Source of the DNA: Ruminiclostridium sp.
Lineage (GTDB): Bacteria > Bacillota > Clostridia > Oscillospirales > Ruminococcaceae
Assembly: GCA_017624025.1 (NCBI GenBank)
Contig: JAGANY010000048.1
Coordinates: forward strand, 1 to 47,129
Direction of reading: 5' to 3'
DNA: 47,129 bases
The notes beneath the pieces are model-generated. The model saw nothing but the letters and a program-made list of their open reading frames with translations, was not told the DNA's origin and did not search any database. The first letter of the stretch is position 1; each line of letters starts with the position of its first letter. A program made the position numbers and the translations under genes. Below, in pieces: positions 25,385 to 33,723 of this stretch.

Positions 25385-26830
25385 ATGCTTGAAAATCTTA
25401 AACCCGAAAAGGTATTCCGCTATTTCGAGGAAATCTCTGCTATTCCCCACGGCTCTGGAAATGTCGGAGCTATTGCGGATTATTGCGTTAAATTTGCTGA
25501 AAGCAGAGGCCTTGAGGCTATACGCGACGATCACGATAACGTAATCATTTATGCAGACGGCACAGAGGGCTATGAAAACAGTGAGCCTGTTATTTTACAG
25601 GGTCATCTCGATATGGTTTGCGAAAAACGTGACAGTTGCCCTAAGAATATGGAAACAGACCCTATTACCCTTAACACCGACGGTGAATGGGTATGGGCAG
25701 AGGATACCACTTTAGGCGGTGATGATGGTATAGCTATCGCTTATATCCTCGCTATCCTCGATTCCGATAATATTCCCCATCCCCCTATCGAGGCACTTCT
25801 TACCTGTGACGAAGAAACGGGAATGTATGGTGCGGAAGGACTTGACGGTGCTCTTTTCGAGGGCAAAAGGCTTATCAATATCGACTCCGAAGAGGAAGGC
25901 TTTATTACAGTAAGCTGTGCAGGCGGAGTAAGAGTAGCCTGTGAATACCCTCTTGAATTTACAGAAGTTGCAGGCGGTTTTACTGCTGTCGGAGTAAGCA
26001 TTTCAGGCTTCACCGGAGGTCATTCGGGCGTAGATATAAACAAAAACCGTCTTAACGCACACATAACCTTAGCTTCTATTCTCAACAGCGTAAGCTCTGA
26101 GGTTGAAATATTTATTTCAGACATTAAGGGCGGTTCAAAGACAAACGTTATCCCGAATTCCGCTTCTGCAATTATTATAACTGAAGTTGAGAACAGATAT
26201 ACGGCTGTTGACGCAATAAACAAAGCTATCGAGCTTTGGAACGGCGAATACAGTGCCTTTGAGCCGGACGCAAAAATCACCGTTTTTTATCCCGACATAC
26301 CAAAAAAATGCCTCACAAGAGCTTGTACCGATAAAATCATCTTTGCTCTTTTACAGTCTCCCAACGGTATCTGCTCGGTTATGAAAAACGACCCCGAAAT
26401 GGTAAAAACTTCTCTTAATATGGGCGAGCTTACTTTTGGTAATAATTCGCTCGAATTGGGGTATCTTATTCGAAGCAACAGTTTAAGCGGAAAGAAGCTT
26501 ATTGTTGAAAAGCTCTGTTCATTTATCGCCTTCCTCGGTGGAAAAGCAACTCTCGACTCCGAATACCCCTCCTGGGAATACCGTGAGGATTCGCCTTTAC
26601 GTGATATTATGGTTGAGGCATTTAAGGAAATGTATGGAAAAGAGCCTGTTATTACCTCTATCCATGCAGGTCTTGAATGCGGACTTCTGTCTGAAAAAAT
26701 CGAAAATGCAGATATGGTCTCTATCGGACCCGACCTCGAAAATGTTCATACACCTGATGAACGTATGAATGTTGCCTCCGTTGAGCGTACCTTCAACTAT
26801 CTTCTTTCCGTACTGAAAAAACTTGTCTGA
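25385..26830 (+). CDS. pepD: Aminoacyl-histidine dipeptidase (PepD, M20 family)
   Basis: A cytosolic metallopeptidase of 481 residues that cleaves Xaa-His and other dipeptides. The start is ATG 25385 with GAAAGGA nine bases upstream; an ATG at 25331 in the same frame lies upstream of the TATAAT at 25346-25351 and is not used. The M20 metal-site blocks are clear: LQGHLDMVCEKR, DTTLGGDDGIAIAY, LLTCDEETGMYGAEGL with the catalytic Glu pair, and the C-terminal IHAGLECGLLSEK. Length matches PepD (480-490). It is followed after 41 bases by a DUF819 membrane protein, probably in the same transcript. Confidence 0.94.
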   Translation: MLENLKPEKVFRYFEEISAIPHGSGNVGAIADYCVKFAESRGLEAIRDDHDNVIIYADGTEGYENSEPVILQGHLDMVCEKRDSCPKNMETDPITLNTDGEWVWAEDTTLGGDDGIAIAYILAILDSDNIPHPPIEALLTCDEETGMYGAEGLDGALFEGKRLINIDSEEEGFITVSCAGGVRVACEYPLEFTEVAGGFTAVGVSISGFTGGHSGVDINKNRLNAHITLASILNSVSSEVEIFISDIKGGSKTNVIPNSASAIIITEVENRYTAVDAINKAIELWNGEYSAFEPDAKITVFYPDIPKKCLTRACTDKIIFALLQSPNGICSVMKNDPEMVKTSLNMGELTFGNNSLELGYLIRSNSLSGKKLIVEKLCSFIAFLGGKATLDSEYPSWEYREDSPLRDIMVEAFKEMYGKEPVITSIHAGLECGLLSEKIENADMVSIGPDLENVHTPDERMNVASVERTFNYLLSVLKKLV

Positions 26831-26839
26831 GGTGAAAGG

Positions 26840-26866
26840 AATATCCTTTCCCTCTGAAAGGATATT
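26840..26866 (+). promoter_or_regulatory. Stem-loop that sequesters the DUF819 ribosome binding site
   Basis: A perfect 11-bp stem (26840-26850 with 26856-26866) with a 5-nt loop contains the only well-placed SD (AAGGAT, about 26858-26863) of the ATG at 26872. It could restrict translation initiation; no T-run follows, so it is not a terminator. Confidence 0.6.
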
Positions 26867-26871
26867 TCATT

Positions 26872-28047
26872 ATGATAAAAGACAGTTTTATGTACGTTGC
26901 GGTTATAATTTTTACCGCTTCCCTTCTGGTATGTCTTCCGAAAATCTTCAGAGGTAAAACCGCTCAGAAAATTTTCAGCTTTGCACCTCCTGTCGTTCTT
27001 ATTTATCTCGGTCTTATGCTTTTATGCACAGTAAGGCTCTGGGATTTAGAGGCTACAAGCTCTGTATATGGCTCTCTTAAAAATCCTTTGCTCTATGCTA
27101 TGCTGTTTCTTATGCTTCTTAGATGTGATTTAAGGAAGATAATAAAGCTCGGTCCTAAGATGCTTATAGGATTTTTCTCGGCTACTCTATCCATATCTCT
27201 CGGCTTCTTCGTTGCCTACGGAATTTTTCATAACGCTCTCGGAAATGACGCCTGGAAGACTCTCGGTGCGTTATGCGGAAGCTGGATGGGAGGAGCTGGA
27301 AATATGATGGGCATACAGACCGCACTGGGCGTTCCCGAAAGCGATATGGCCTATGTTCTTGTTACCGACTCGATATGCGCTACGGTTTATATAATATTTC
27401 TGCTCTGGGCTATCGGCTTTTCAAACCGCTTCAACCGATGGACAAAATCCGACACTACGGTTATAAATGAGGTCGGAATTGCTCTGGAAGCTGAAGCAAA
27501 GGAAAATACCACCCACGTAACCTGGCATAATATTGCTATCCTTATTGGCTCGGGGCTTATTGTTTCGGCTGTTTCACAGGAAATCGGCAGTATTCTTAAC
27601 AAAACTCTTCCCTTTTTTGATAAAACTACCTGGACAGTGCTTGTTGTAACCGCTCTCGGAGTTATTTTCGCTCTTACTCCCTTTGGGAAGCTTAAAGGAA
27701 CGGAAGAAATATCGAACGTACTCCTTTATTTCGTAATTGCTCTTATTGCTTCAAGAGCCGATTTAAGCAGTATCGGCGACGCACCCGTATGGCTCCTTTC
27801 AGGATTTACCGTACTTCTTGTGCACGCTGTTATTATGATAATTCTTGCAAAACTATTAAAAATAGATATATTTACCTGTGCAGTAGCCTCTCTCGCCAAC
27901 ATCGGCGGTACAGCTACCGCTCCCGTGCTTGCAGGTGCTTACAATACCGCTCTCGTTCCTGTGGGTATTATAATGGCTCTTTTAGGGTATGTAATCGGAA
28001 CAGGAGGAGGACTTATTACTGCACAGATAATGAGTTTATTCGGATAA
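26872..28047 (+). CDS. DUF819 family membrane protein
   Basis: A 391-residue integral membrane protein with about ten hydrophobic helices, matching the DUF819 (YjcL-like) family of presumed transporters. Typical regions are the early FAPPVVLIYLGLML, the glycine-rich GALCGSWMGGAGNMMGIQ, and the C-terminal ASLANIGGTATAPVLAGAYN with a final Gly-rich helix. The two Gly-rich segments are internal repeats, as in secondary transporters. No substrate is known. It follows pepD, which hints at peptide or amino acid handling, but that is weak inference. The RBS lies inside a stem-loop. Confidence 0.88.
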   Translation: MIKDSFMYVAVIIFTASLLVCLPKIFRGKTAQKIFSFAPPVVLIYLGLMLLCTVRLWDLEATSSVYGSLKNPLLYAMLFLMLLRCDLRKIIKLGPKMLIGFFSATLSISLGFFVAYGIFHNALGNDAWKTLGALCGSWMGGAGNMMGIQTALGVPESDMAYVLVTDSICATVYIIFLLWAIGFSNRFNRWTKSDTTVINEVGIALEAEAKENTTHVTWHNIAILIGSGLIVSAVSQEIGSILNKTLPFFDKTTWTVLVVTALGVIFALTPFGKLKGTEEISNVLLYFVIALIASRADLSSIGDAPVWLLSGFTVLLVHAVIMIILAKLLKIDIFTCAVASLANIGGTATAPVLAGAYNTALVPVGIIMALLGYVIGTGGGLITAQIMSLFG

Positions 28048-28052
28048 TATAT

Positions 28053-28084
28053 AAAGCGGAACTTTTTATGTTCAGCTTTTTTAT
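28053..28084 (+). terminator. Probable intrinsic terminator of pepD-DUF819
   Basis: An imperfect stem (AAAGC.GGAAC with GTTC.AGCTTT, about 28053-28062 with 28069-28078) is followed by a T-run. Confidence 0.65.
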
Positions 28085-28146
28085 TTCAAAATTTCCGAAC
28101 CTATGATATAATACTATACAATCATTATAAGAAAGGCATACACAAA

Positions 28147-28578
28147 ATGAAACTTGTAATCCAGCGTGTAACTCACGCAAGCGTAACGGTTGACAATAAA
28201 ATATGCGGTAAGATAGGAAACGGTTTTCTTGTCCTCGTAGGAATAGGAAAAGAGGATACCGAAGCGGATTGTGAAAGACTTTCAGCGAAATTAATGAAGC
28301 TTCGTATCTTTTCCGATGAAAACGGAAAGACAAATCTTTCTATAAAGGATGTAAACGGCGAGCTTCTTATTATTTCACAGTTTACTCTCTATGCAGACTG
28401 TAAAAAGAACCGCCCCGGCTTTTCAAACGCTATGGAGCCTAAAGAGGCAGAAAGGCTTTACGACTACTTTTCGGAGCTTTGTGCGAAGGAAATTCCCGTA
28501 ACCGAAAAGGGCATATTCGGTGCGGATATGAAGGTTGAGCTTTTAAACGACGGACCTTTTACAATTATTCTCGAATAG
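28147..28578 (+). CDS. dtd: D-aminoacyl-tRNA deacylase
   Basis: DTD removes D-amino acids (and glycine from tRNA-Ala) mischarged on tRNA. This 143-residue protein has the family N-terminus [16 protein letters not shown], the first active-site motif SQFTLYAD with GFSNAMEP nearby, and the second motif [10 protein letters not shown] at the C-terminus. [13 protein letters not shown] is near-invariant in the family. Single gene; a good -10 TATAAT lies at 28107-28112 with a poor -35. RBS AAAGG precedes the ATG. Confidence 0.95.
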   Translation: MKLVIQRVTHASVTVDNKICGKIGNGFLVLVGIGKEDTEADCERLSAKLMKLRIFSDENGKTNLSIKDVNGELLIISQFTLYADCKKNRPGFSNAMEPKEAERLYDYFSELCAKEIPVTEKGIFGADMKVELLNDGPFTIILE

Positions 28579-28580
28579 TA

Positions 28581-28609
28581 TTTACTTTCGGCTTTTTTTA
28601 TGTTAAAAT
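28581..28609 (+). promoter_or_regulatory. Sigma-A promoter of the alpha-galactosidase gene
   Basis: TTTACT (28581-28586) and TAAAAT (28604-28609) are 17 bp apart. The same pair of hexamers occurs before the SGNH hydrolase (33661-33689). Confidence 0.65.
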
Positions 28610-28644
28610 TAATATATTAAATTTAAGAAAAGGAAACTTAAGCC

Positions 28645-30915
28645 ATGAGCCTTATTAACGTAAAAACAATAAAAAAGGAATATTCACAGTATCGCTGGCA
28701 GACTAACTCCAACGAGATTTTTACCGAAGAAATGACTATGTTTACTCTTTCGGGAAAGAACGTTACATACGCTTTTTCCGCCCTCGAAAGCGGTCACTTA
28801 GCTCACGTATTTTTCGGCAAGCGTACTGATGACGAGGATTTATCATACCTCATAAGACTTGATGAAAACCCTTATACGCCTAAGGTTAACGAGCGTGATA
28901 TGGGCACATTTATGGATACAACTCCTTTCGAATACCCCTGTCACGGTATCGGCGACTACCGTGAGCCTGCAATTATGCTTATGGATAACAAGGGTATGTC
29001 CTCCCTCGATTTAAGATATGTTTCTTACGAGATAATAAAGGGCAAGCCTGTACTCGAGCAGAAGCTTGAAGATTGTACAGTACGTATCCCTGCTACCTTT
29101 GCAAACGAGAATGAAGCGGAAACCGTTGCAATTACCCTTAAGGACAATCGTACAGGTCTTACCGCAATTCTTTACTATACAGTTTTCGCTGAGCTTGATG
29201 TTGTTACAAGAAGCGTAAAGCTTATCAACAAGGGAAGCGAAGCATTCGATGTAAGAAGAGTTTTATCGGGCTGTGTTGATTTCGACAGCGAGGACTATGA
29301 TTTCATTACCCTCAACGGCTCCTGGGCAAGAGAACGTGTTATGGAAAGATGCCGTTTACATCACGGTAAACAGGGTGTTGATTCCGTAAAGGGCGAATCC
29401 TCTCATCAGAATAACCCCTTCGTTGCCCTCGTATCCCATAACGCTAATGAAGATATCGGCGAAGCATACGGCTTCAACCTTATCTACAGCGGTAACTTCT
29501 TCGCACAGGCAGAGGTTACACAGCATAAGAAAACCCGTCTCGTTATGGGTATAAACCATTTCGACTTCTCCTGGAAGCTCGAACCCGAAGCAGAATTTAC
29601 TGCTCCCGAGCTCGTAATGGTATATTCCTCCGAAGGTATCGGAAATATGTCCCGCACCTTCCACGACTTATACAGAAACAACCTTATCAGAGGCGAATAC
29701 AAGGATAAGAGACGTCCCATACTCATCAACAACTGGGAAGCTACTTACTTCAATTTCGACACAGACAAGATTATCGACATCGCCAAGCAGGCTTCCTCTC
29801 TCGGCATTGAAATGCTCGTTATGGATGACGGTTGGTTCGGTCACAGAGATTCCGACAACAGCTCTCTCGGTGACTGGTTCGTTTATGAAAAGAAGATAAA
29901 GGGCGGTCTTAAATATCTCGTTGACGAGGTTAATAAGCTCGGTATGAAGTTCGGTATATGGTTTGAACCCGAAATGATCTCTCCCGACAGCGAGCTTTAT
30001 AAGGCTCATCCCGACTGGGCAATCCAGATCAGCGGAATGCCTCTTACACAGAGCCGTCAGCAGTATGTTCTCGACTACAGCCGTAAGGAAGTAAGAGACC
30101 ATATCTACGGTATGATGAAAAAGATACTCGACAGTGCTAATATCGAGTATATAAAGTGGGATATGAACCGTCAGCTTACCGAAGTAGGCTCAAACGCTCT
30201 TCCCGCTGACAGACAGCGTGAACTCTGGCACAGATATGTTCTCGGCGTTTATGACGTTATGGAAAGACTTACAAGCGAATATCCCCATATTCTCCTCGAA
30301 AACTGTTCGGGAGGCGGTGCGAGATTTGACGCCGGTATGCTCTTCTACTCTCCTCAGATATGGACATCCGATGACACAGACGCTATCGAAAGACTTAAGA
30401 TTCAGCACGGTACTTCTATCTGCTACCCTGCTTCCGCTATGGGAGCACACGTTTCCGACTGCCCCAACCATACAGTAGGCAGAACAACTCCCTTCTCGAC
30501 AAGAGGTAATGTTGCTATGGTAGGTACATTCGGCTACGAGCTTGATGTTACAAGAATCCCCGAAAACGACCGTAACGAAATTCCCGGACAGGTAGAAATG
30601 TTCAAAAAGTATAATCCCCTCATCAGAACCGGTGACCAGTACCGTATCGGCAACGTTTTTGATGACAATATGTGGGATGCGTGGATGTTTGTCGCTAAGG
30701 ACAAGAGCGAAGCAGTATTTACCTTTGTACAGGTTCTCGGCCGTCCCAACTACAGAAGCAGACGCATAAAGCTCAAGGGTCTCGACCCCGACAAGAAGTA
30801 CAGAAACAACGAAACAGGCGAAATCCACAGCGGTTCTGCTCTTATGAACTGTGGCATTAACGTAAATCTCCACGGGGATTTCTCCTCTAAGGTGGTGCAT
30901 TTCGAAGTTGTTTAA
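28645..30915 (+). CDS. GH36 alpha-galactosidase
   Basis: A 756-residue cytoplasmic glycoside hydrolase (no signal peptide) that removes alpha-1,6-linked galactose from melibiose, raffinose-type sugars or galactomannan fragments. An N-terminal beta-supersandwich domain is followed by the TIM barrel, with MLVMDDGWFGHR, FGIWFEPEMI and the nucleophile Asp506 in YIKWDMNRQ. The acid/base is Asp576 in TSDDTDA, seventy residues on as in other GH36 enzymes. The substrate loop ENCSGGGARFD is present and a C-terminal beta domain closes it. Size and motifs match the GH36 subgroup I enzymes of Firmicutes. A lipoprotein gene overlaps its stop by eight bases. No transporter is next to it. Confidence 0.94.
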   Translation: MSLINVKTIKKEYSQYRWQTNSNEIFTEEMTMFTLSGKNVTYAFSALESGHLAHVFFGKRTDDEDLSYLIRLDENPYTPKVNERDMGTFMDTTPFEYPCHGIGDYREPAIMLMDNKGMSSLDLRYVSYEIIKGKPVLEQKLEDCTVRIPATFANENEAETVAITLKDNRTGLTAILYYTVFAELDVVTRSVKLINKGSEAFDVRRVLSGCVDFDSEDYDFITLNGSWARERVMERCRLHHGKQGVDSVKGESSHQNNPFVALVSHNANEDIGEAYGFNLIYSGNFFAQAEVTQHKKTRLVMGINHFDFSWKLEPEAEFTAPELVMVYSSEGIGNMSRTFHDLYRNNLIRGEYKDKRRPILINNWEATYFNFDTDKIIDIAKQASSLGIEMLVMDDGWFGHRDSDNSSLGDWFVYEKKIKGGLKYLVDEVNKLGMKFGIWFEPEMISPDSELYKAHPDWAIQISGMPLTQSRQQYVLDYSRKEVRDHIYGMMKKILDSANIEYIKWDMNRQLTEVGSNALPADRQRELWHRYVLGVYDVMERLTSEYPHILLENCSGGGARFDAGMLFYSPQIWTSDDTDAIERLKIQHGTSICYPASAMGAHVSDCPNHTVGRTTPFSTRGNVAMVGTFGYELDVTRIPENDRNEIPGQVEMFKKYNPLIRTGDQYRIGNVFDDNMWDAWMFVAKDKSEAVFTFVQVLGRPNYRSRRIKLKGLDPDKKYRNNETGEIHSGSALMNCGINVNLHGDFSSKVVHFEVV

Positions 30916-31624
30916 GAAAATCAATGCGGTAATTATCGTTACCATTATAGCTGTTTTATCCTTATGCGGATGCGAAAAGATAGAACGTGTATGGTCCGAA
31001 CCACTGCAGTACAACGAAGAGACAGCGTTTTATGACGAAAGCTTTGCTACGGAAATAACTGAGGGTGCGAAAGAGCTTGAACAGTTTTCCTACGAGCTGA
31101 ACGCTGACAATGAAGAGTTTATCGATGCCTGGAACGAAGGTCATTTACGCATCGGTCCGGATTATATACAGTATTTTACCCTTGCTGACGGAAAAAGCTT
31201 CGTTATTAAGGCATATATCATTGATATGGCTTTAAATCCCGAATATTTCGAGATTTATCTCTATAACGAGGGAGAATATAAGCTTCTTAAATCTCTTAAT
31301 GCCTCTGACTTCTGTATGACAATTTCGGATGGTACCTATCTCTACTACTCTTATGACGGTATTCTCTACAGACTTACAGAGAGCGGAAACGAAAAGCTTA
31401 TGCTTGACGCAAAATACAACGCTCCCGATGCAAACAAATACTACGAAAAACAACAGTTACCCTGGGATTTTGTTACAAGCAGTATCTCGGGCGAGGGCGA
31501 CGAGATTATAATCAATGCCGATTACAGCTACCGTACCGAAGACGAAGAATGGGCGTTCGTTGAAAAGATTATACGCCTCAATGCCGACAGCCTTAAAGCA
31601 ACCGTCGAAAACATAGAGCATTAA
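30908..31624 (+). CDS. Hypothetical lipoprotein (238 aa)
   Basis: A protein with a basic start, a hydrophobic signal (VIIVTIIAVLSLCGC) and a lipobox whose last Cys is near residue 22, so it is predicted to be a membrane-anchored lipoprotein. The start is TTG 30908, overlapping the alpha-galactosidase stop by eight bases; an AAGGTGG about 12 bases upstream is a fair RBS. The mature part is acidic, Tyr-rich and predicted beta-rich, with no domain I recognise. Coupling to the galactosidase suggests a carbohydrate- or envelope-related role, but nothing in the protein proves it. Confidence 0.75.
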   Translation: MFKKINAVIIVTIIAVLSLCGCEKIERVWSEPLQYNEETAFYDESFATEITEGAKELEQFSYELNADNEEFIDAWNEGHLRIGPDYIQYFTLADGKSFVIKAYIIDMALNPEYFEIYLYNEGEYKLLKSLNASDFCMTISDGTYLYYSYDGILYRLTESGNEKLMLDAKYNAPDANKYYEKQQLPWDFVTSSISGEGDEIIINADYSYRTEDEEWAFVEKIIRLNADSLKATVENIEH

Positions 31625-31660
31625 GGCAGTGCTTGAACAAAAAAGTATTATATGTATTAT

Positions 31661-31826
31661 CGGGAGAAACCTTTCTGAAGAAAGGCTTTCTCCCGAACCC
31701 TCTTCCAAAGACTTCTAATATAAATTTAAGACCCACAGGGTATTACCCTGTGGGTCTTAAATTTAAACTAAAAGTTTTCGGAAGGGAGCTCGAGGGAAAG
31801 CCCTTTTTCAAAAGGGTTTCCCTCGG
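31661..31826. repeat. 166-bp three-hairpin inverted-repeat element
   Basis: Three parts lie in a row. A left hairpin runs 31662-31693. A perfect 22-bp palindrome with a single central base is at 31721-31765 (arms 31721-31742 and 31744-31765). A right hairpin is at about 31791-31826. The left outer third is also an imperfect inverted copy of the right outer third, so the whole element folds back on itself. No coding capacity. It lies between the convergent lipoprotein and LRR genes and may double as their terminator. MITE- or REP-like by structure. Confidence 0.75.
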
Positions 31827-31848
31827 TAATACTTATAAATGCTTCTTA

Positions 31849-33564
31849 TCAATCAAATGCGTCTTTATGTACTTCGACGCCTTCGGGGAATTCGAAAGGA
31901 GTAAGAGAGGTACATTTACCGAACGCTACATAAGCAACATTCTTTATGCTTGCTGGGATATTAAGAGCGGATAAGCTTTCGCATCCGTAGAAGCCCTTCT
32001 TCTCGATAGACTCGATTGTATCGGGAAGAACTACTCCGTCAAGAACCGCACAGCTTTCAAACATACTTTCGGAAATAGCTGTAAGCGAAGCGGAAAGCTT
32101 AATGGACTTAAGAGCCTTACAACCCTTGAAAGCCTGCATACCGCAAGTCTTTACCTTATCTCCCATTGTTACGTTTTCAAGTGCAATGCAGCTTGTAAAC
32201 GCCTTTTCACCGATAGACTCAACGTTTTCGGGAATAGCTATGGAAGTAAGAACGGTACATTTGTAGAATGCCGAATCGGGAATAGCTGTGATAGTATTCG
32301 GGAGAGATATGTCGGTAAGATTAGTGCAGGAAGCGAAAACCGAAGAACCGATTTCACTTACTCCGTCGGGAACAGTTACGCTCGTAAGTCCCTTACAGCC
32401 GTTAAAGGCACTTTCACCGTATGCCTTAACCGATGAAGCTGTGGGGATGTCGGCGAGACTTTCACAGCTATAGAACGCAAAATCACCGATTTCTGTAACT
32501 GTATCGGGAATAGATATATCAGTAAGAGAAGAACAGCCTGCAAAAAGATAATCAGATACAGCTTCAACCGCTGGAAGCTTTACGTTATCGAGAGATTTAC
32601 AATCACGGAAAGCACCTGTGTGTATTGCTGTTACGCTTTCGGGGATAGAAACAGAAGCTAAGGATGTACAGCTGTTAAAAGCGTTGTCCGCAATAACCGT
32701 AACTGAATCGGGAATCGTTACATCAGTAAGGGATGTACAGCCGAGGAAAAGGCTGTCGCTTACGGTTGTAACCGATGTCGGAACAGTAAAGGATTTAAGA
32801 GACTTACAGTAGGAGAATGCTCTCATACCTATTTCTGAAACTCCGTCGGGCAATACTGCTGTTTCAAGGTTCTCACAGCCTGCAAAAGCAAAGCTTCCGA
32901 TACCTGTTACAGAGGAACCGATATTCACGGATTTTATGTCGCTGTTATGGGAGAATGCGAGAGGTCCGATTGAGGTAATACCGTCGGGAATCGTTACCTC
33001 AGAGGCTGTACCGTTATATTTTACAAGAACAGAGCCCGCCTGGACAAATTCCTTGCTCTTTTCCCATTCTGTACCGCCGAAAGCACCCTGACCGATACGG
33101 GAAATATTGTCGCTTACTATTACTGTAGCAAGCTTCTTGCATCCACAGAAAGCTTCATCAGCAATAGTATCAACAGCAGGAGCGGTTACGGAAGTAAGCT
33201 TTCCGCACATAAAGAACGCTTCCTCGCCTACATTTGTAACACTAAGAGGCAAAACTATTTCGGTAATGCTGTTGTTATATCTGAACGCAAAGGGTTCAAC
33301 CGCAACAACAGCCTTGCCGTTTATTTCCGAGGGAACAACGACCTTTCCGCCGTTGCCCTTATATCCCGAAATGCTTAAGCCGTTTTCAGCATCGGTTGTT
33401 TCAAAGTCCTCAGCGGGAGAAGCATCCTCACTGATAACGATTTCAGAGGAAACGGCAGTTGTTCCTGTTGTAGTGTCATTTTCGGCTGTTTCGGAATTAC
33501 AGGCTGTAAGAGTAACCATAAGCAATCCCGAAAGAACAAGCGTTAAAAGTGTATTCTTTTTCAT
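31849..33564 (-). CDS. BspA-like leucine-rich repeat surface lipoprotein
   Basis: A 571-residue lipoprotein: signal peptide with lipobox VTLTAC (Cys near residue 22), an acidic Ser/Thr-rich spacer, then about twenty LRR_5 (BspA-type) repeats of roughly 23 residues with the pattern SLTDVTIPDSVTVIADNAF-xxC-xxL. It is predicted to stand on the cell surface; BspA-like proteins bind host or matrix components, but the ligand here is unknown. The internal DNA repeats behind the LRRs are diverged, not identical. Promoter at 33595-33623; RBS GAAAGGA. It is convergent with the alpha-galactosidase/lipoprotein unit across the 31661-31826 element. Confidence 0.92.
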   Translation of the reverse strand: MKKNTLLTLVLSGLLMVTLTACNSETAENDTTTGTTAVSSEIVISEDASPAEDFETTDAENGLSISGYKGNGGKVVVPSEINGKAVVAVEPFAFRYNNSITEIVLPLSVTNVGEEAFFMCGKLTSVTAPAVDTIADEAFCGCKKLATVIVSDNISRIGQGAFGGTEWEKSKEFVQAGSVLVKYNGTASEVTIPDGITSIGPLAFSHNSDIKSVNIGSSVTGIGSFAFAGCENLETAVLPDGVSEIGMRAFSYCKSLKSFTVPTSVTTVSDSLFLGCTSLTDVTIPDSVTVIADNAFNSCTSLASVSIPESVTAIHTGAFRDCKSLDNVKLPAVEAVSDYLFAGCSSLTDISIPDTVTEIGDFAFYSCESLADIPTASSVKAYGESAFNGCKGLTSVTVPDGVSEIGSSVFASCTNLTDISLPNTITAIPDSAFYKCTVLTSIAIPENVESIGEKAFTSCIALENVTMGDKVKTCGMQAFKGCKALKSIKLSASLTAISESMFESCAVLDGVVLPDTIESIEKKGFYGCESLSALNIPASIKNVAYVAFGKCTSLTPFEFPEGVEVHKDAFD

Positions 33565-33594
33565 AAACTTTCCTTTCGATTAACATATATGTTA

Positions 33595-33623
33595 ATTATA
33601 TTACAAAAAAACGCCTCTGTCAA
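33595..33623 (-). promoter_or_regulatory. Sigma-A promoter of the LRR lipoprotein gene
   Basis: On the minus strand TTGACA (33618-33623) and TATAAT (33595-33600) are 17 bp apart. Confidence 0.85.
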
Positions 33624-33660
33624 CCTTATAAAGAAATTTAATTAATAACTTAATTTCCTA

Positions 33661-33689
33661 TTTACTTTTTTAAAAAACTATGATAAAAT
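33661..33689 (+). promoter_or_regulatory. Probable sigma-A promoter of the SGNH hydrolase gene
   Basis: TTTACT (33661-33666) and TAAAAT (33684-33689) are 17 bp apart; RBS GAAAGGA precedes ATG 33724. Confidence 0.6.
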
Positions 33690-33723
33690 ATAGAATAATA
33701 ATCTACTGTGAAAGGAATTCACT

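Noticed and set aside
30190-31014. 274-codon minus-strand frame across the alpha-galactosidase/lipoprotein junction
   Set aside because: The plus-strand genes have clear catalytic motifs and a lipobox; the antisense frame has none and no start signals.
32000-33400. DNA repeats inside the LRR gene as a tandem-repeat array or CRISPR
   Set aside because: The periodicity is that of about 69-bp coding repeats of LRR_5 units with diverged sequence; there are no identical repeats with unique spacers.
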